From: Fistulifera solaris | Lineage: Eukaryota > Bacillariophyta > Bacillariophyceae > Naviculales > Stauroneidaceae | NCBI GenBank assembly: GCA_030295235.1 | Contig: AP026124.1 | Location: forward strand, 1,984,001 to 2,048,000 | Length of the DNA stretch: 64,000 nucleotides | Reading direction: 5' to 3' | Shown here: positions 61,955-64,000 of the stretch, one piece after another | Layout: each line of letters starts with the position of its first letter | How positions within the stretch are numbered: position 1 is the first letter of the stretch | The notes under the pieces: generated by a model | The model's input: only the letters and a program-made list of their open reading frames with translations | Told to the model about the DNA's origin: nothing | The model's database searches: none | Program-made: the position numbers and the translations under genes

Positions 61955-62104
61955 AATAATCCTATAGTAGCCTTGCAGGTGGTGCTTCAGAGTTGAAAAA
62001 GGGACGATCGAAGGAGAAGAGTTCTCGAACAGCAAGAAGAACGATTCGACCAAATGTTGTTAGAAAGGTTGAAAGCTAAAAAATCACTTTGTGGTAACTT
62101 CTTT
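61955..62104 (+). pseudogene. partial duplicate of the prefoldin 3 3' end
   Basis: Bases 61955-62027 align with the last coding ~70 bases of prefoldin 3 (TAGT..., GTGGTGCTTCAGAG, then CGAAGGAGAAGAGTTCTCGAAC against CGAAGGCGAAGGGCTCTCGAAC). After that the frame stays open for about 35 residues (QQEERFDQMLLERLKAKK) before a stop. It may be the remnant of a duplicated last exon, or of unequal crossing over. It is not expected to be expressed alone. Confidence 0.45.
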
Positions 62105-62137
62105 GAATTTAGTAATACGCATGGCAGCTGAATCACA

Positions 62138-63132
62138 TTAGCTGTCCGTTTGAGTTCCATGTAACGGCTTGAGCAACTCATGGTCAAGAGTAGCAAGCAC
62201 CAGACGTGCCGAGAGAGAGTCGCCTTGCGCATCCAGCACCAAAGGTCGACCACCCCAGTGAAAGAATAGCGTAGCATCAAGTTCGTGATCCAGATGCGAT
62301 TGAGAACAATATTGCAGCATCGATTTGGCTTCTTTGATGGAAAAGACCAAAATGACTTCGGAATTCACATCCTCCGGAATATTCTGATTCTCGTCATCCT
62401 CGCGACTTCGATTCTGATGGAAATCAAATTCATAAAACTCGTCACATCCTACCGCTGTTTCCGTTTTCAAAATACTGGCGTGTGTGGCCTGCAAGACCGC
62501 GTTTTGACTTGTCGTGGTGGCCGCGTCGGTGTGATGAAACGACGATGCCGAAACACATTGCGCATCGTTCCGAATGACCAATGCCGCTTGATTTGTATTT
62601 TTCAACGGCTCTAACAGTCGCAACAACACTTTGGGTGAACTGCGAATTTCCGAAGCATCTTCCGTGGGTGCTACAGGTGTCACTCCCGTTGCGTCGGCCG
62701 CTTTCATCCGGTGCACGACAGTCATGACAGCGTCTTGATGTTGAATTTGAAATTCAAACGAAAGAAACAGAGCATCAGCAATGATTTCACTTTTGATGCG
62801 CAATCCAGCAACGCCTTTGCGGGGCTTTACTACGGCGGCGAGTGCTCGCAGTGAGGCCCGACACGAGAAACGGTCCTCGTCGGTTTGCGATTCTTGACTG
62901 CTCTCACGGCGTCGTTTTTTGACGCGTGATGACAGTGGAGGAGCCGTGCATCTTTCGAAAAAGGAGGATTCAAACCGGAAACAGGCAAAGGCGGACTTGC
63001 CGTCATTGATCGTCCGCAAGGACAGCCCCTCGATGACATCGAACTCCAAATAAAGATCTTTTCCGATTCGACTCAAACATCCGATAGAAGAACAAAAGGA
63101 CGGACCGCGTGACCAGGAATTACGCAGTCCAT
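62138..63132 (-). CDS. RAD9: DNA-damage checkpoint clamp subunit RAD9
   Basis: Part of the RAD9-RAD1-HUS1 (9-1-1) ring that is loaded at damaged DNA and activates the ATR checkpoint. Start at 63132 (MDCVIPGHAVRPFVLLSDVL), followed after one missing T (63075-63077 on the plus strand) by SRIGKDLYLEFDVIEGLSLR, TINDGKSAFACFRFESSFF, an intervening basic loop (VKKRRRESSQ), AVVKPRKGVAGLRIKS and the second PCNA-like half. That half ends in AKSMLQYCSQSHLDHELDAT and LFFHWGGRPLVLDAQGDSLS. The long phosphorylated tail of animal RAD9 is absent or very short. Without the bridge the frame would start at 63076 and lack the first strand. Confidence 0.9.
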
Positions 63133-63714
63133 CTCACTTTTTATTGAAAGAGGGCGATTAATAAAAGCGTTCAGAATACTTCAATTGGACCGCCATCGTC
63201 TGCACGGGAAAAGTCGAAAGGACCGAACCACCACAGAAGCAGTCCCGTATTGAGTGAATCATGAGTTGCCAGAACGGGGGAGAATAAAAGAGACGGACCG
63301 AGGAACACGATAGGACAGTAGTCAATGAGGAACGTTACCACAGTCTACTTCATACTCTTTCTCCCCCACCGCTCTACTCCGAATAGAAAACGAAGCGAAG
63401 TGACCGAAACAACCGTGAAAACAAAATGCGAACCGATCCGTCCCTACCAGTACAGGCGTTCTTTCTTTCTTTGATAGCCAATGAATTAAGTTGTGATGAA
63501 TAAAGCACGTTTGTGGTTTGTGTTCCGCTTGAGTCACATGAACGAACGTAAAAAGTCCGCGAAGGAAGTACCTACATTACATTGGATACAAGATACAAGG
63601 CACGACGACGACTCCCCACACTCCGAGAAAAGCGTTTGGCAATTTCTATCGGCGATTGCACGAATACATTCCGTATATAATTATTATATTTCTTCTTCTT
63701 GAAAGACGAAAACA
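63133..63714. other. intergenic, divergent promoter region
   Basis: Between RAD9 (minus) and the partial gene at the right edge. A TATATAA motif sits at 63674-63680. No gene is recognised. Confidence 0.4.
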
Positions 63715-64000
63715 ATGGTGATCGAAATAATGAAAGTCGATGAAACAATACCAAGCAACATGGTCAAGCTCTCAGCTGCTCGGGATGATGTAAAATACGT
63801 GGAAGGGGTATGCATCAGCATGTACCCATCATCATCTACGCTATCCGATTTATGGCCCGAGTCCGACGCCGATGATACGTCAAGCTTATCACTATGTGGT
63901 TCACATGGTGCTCTCAGTTGGAAGTCGTCTGCTGACATAGATCCGACAGAGAAGATACCGGCACTCGTACTGGCTCCCGAAAGCCAGGAAATTATCGAGA
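63715..64000 (+). CDS. start of an unidentified gene, cut by the window edge
   Basis: The frame opens at 63715 (MVIEIMKVDETIPSNMVKLS) and stays open to the last base, 95 codons, so the 3' end is missing. The first 95 residues are acidic and Ser-rich (DADDTSSLSLCGSHGA, SADIDPTEK) and probably disordered. A TATATAA motif lies about 35 bp upstream. A minus-strand frame (63938-63684) overlaps it, has a hydrophobic end and is the competing reading; the plus-strand frame is favoured because of its length and the TATA-like motif. No domain is seen. Confidence 0.4.
   Translation, partial: MVIEIMKVDETIPSNMVKLSAARDDVKYVEGVCISMYPSSSTLSDLWPESDADDTSSLSLCGSHGALSWKSSADIDPTEKIPALVLAPESQEIIE

Noticed and set aside
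63684-63938. 84-codon minus-strand frame with a hydrophobic C-terminus
   Set aside because: The overlapping plus-strand frame is longer, stays open to the window edge and has a TATA-like motif upstream; only one is likely real.

Overview
The window looks like nuclear DNA of a diatom, or at least a stramenopile, most likely a compact-genome pennate diatom of the Phaeodactylum kind. The evidence is about 38 tightly packed eukaryotic genes on both strands, short GT-AG introns of 66-100 nt, N-terminal leaders with a hydrophobic stretch followed by an Ala-Phe or Ser-Phe step like diatom plastid signals (genes at 9.8 and 42.4 kb), and a secreted protein with Pro-Ser-Asp repeats of a kind common in diatom surface proteins. 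The species call is inference. No rRNA, tRNA, CRISPR array or prokaryotic operon was recognised.

Layout. 0-11.7 kb: a 5'-truncated DNA polymerase kappa, proteasome subunit RPN8, a membrane GlcNAc-type glycosyltransferase, eIF2B-beta, a small secreted protein, very-long-chain 3-ketoacyl-CoA reductase, a putative plastid protein and 5-formyl-THF cyclo-ligase. 12-25 kb: a PAS protein, an F-box-like/Sel1 protein, a START-like protein, DEAH helicase DHX35, a small mitochondrial-type protein, an 809-aa orphan and a STE20-type kinase. 25-36 kb: PheRS alpha, a SANT/Myb protein, mitochondrial ferredoxin, a membrane phosphoesterase-like protein, a divergent aldehyde-dehydrogenase-fold protein and a cyclodeaminase-like protein. 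36-46.5 kb: a four-fold C2HC repeat protein, a secreted Cys-rich protein, an MRS2-type Mg2+ channel, a DUF2358-like protein, glutathione synthetase and a mitochondrial carrier. 46.7-64 kb: two adjacent AlkB-family genes (one with a UBZ finger and two oxygenase domains), a zinc-ribbon protein, a papain-like family protein, RAD23, ATG12, a PWI/RS splicing factor, a THUMP-type RNA methyltransferase, a decayed PIF/Harbinger transposase, prefoldin 3, checkpoint clamp RAD9 and the start of one more gene.

Many of these genes are interrupted by single-base gains or losses, mostly in runs of one base, although the protein continues cleanly in the next frame. About 30 such breaks lie in some 20 genes, many of them essential. 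This points to residual indel errors in the assembly rather than pseudogenes, so gene spans below bridge the breaks and say where they fall.

There are no operons; neighbours are mostly unrelated housekeeping genes. Several deal with DNA damage or ubiquitin (pol kappa, UBZ-AlkB, RAD23, RAD9, RPN8). The least ordinary features are the UBZ-AlkB-AlkB protein and its degenerate neighbour, the C2HC-repeat protein, and an intergenic repeat family built on a CATGACTG/CAGTCRTG hairpin followed by an ACACTTT block, found twice as same-strand pairs about 220 bp apart.
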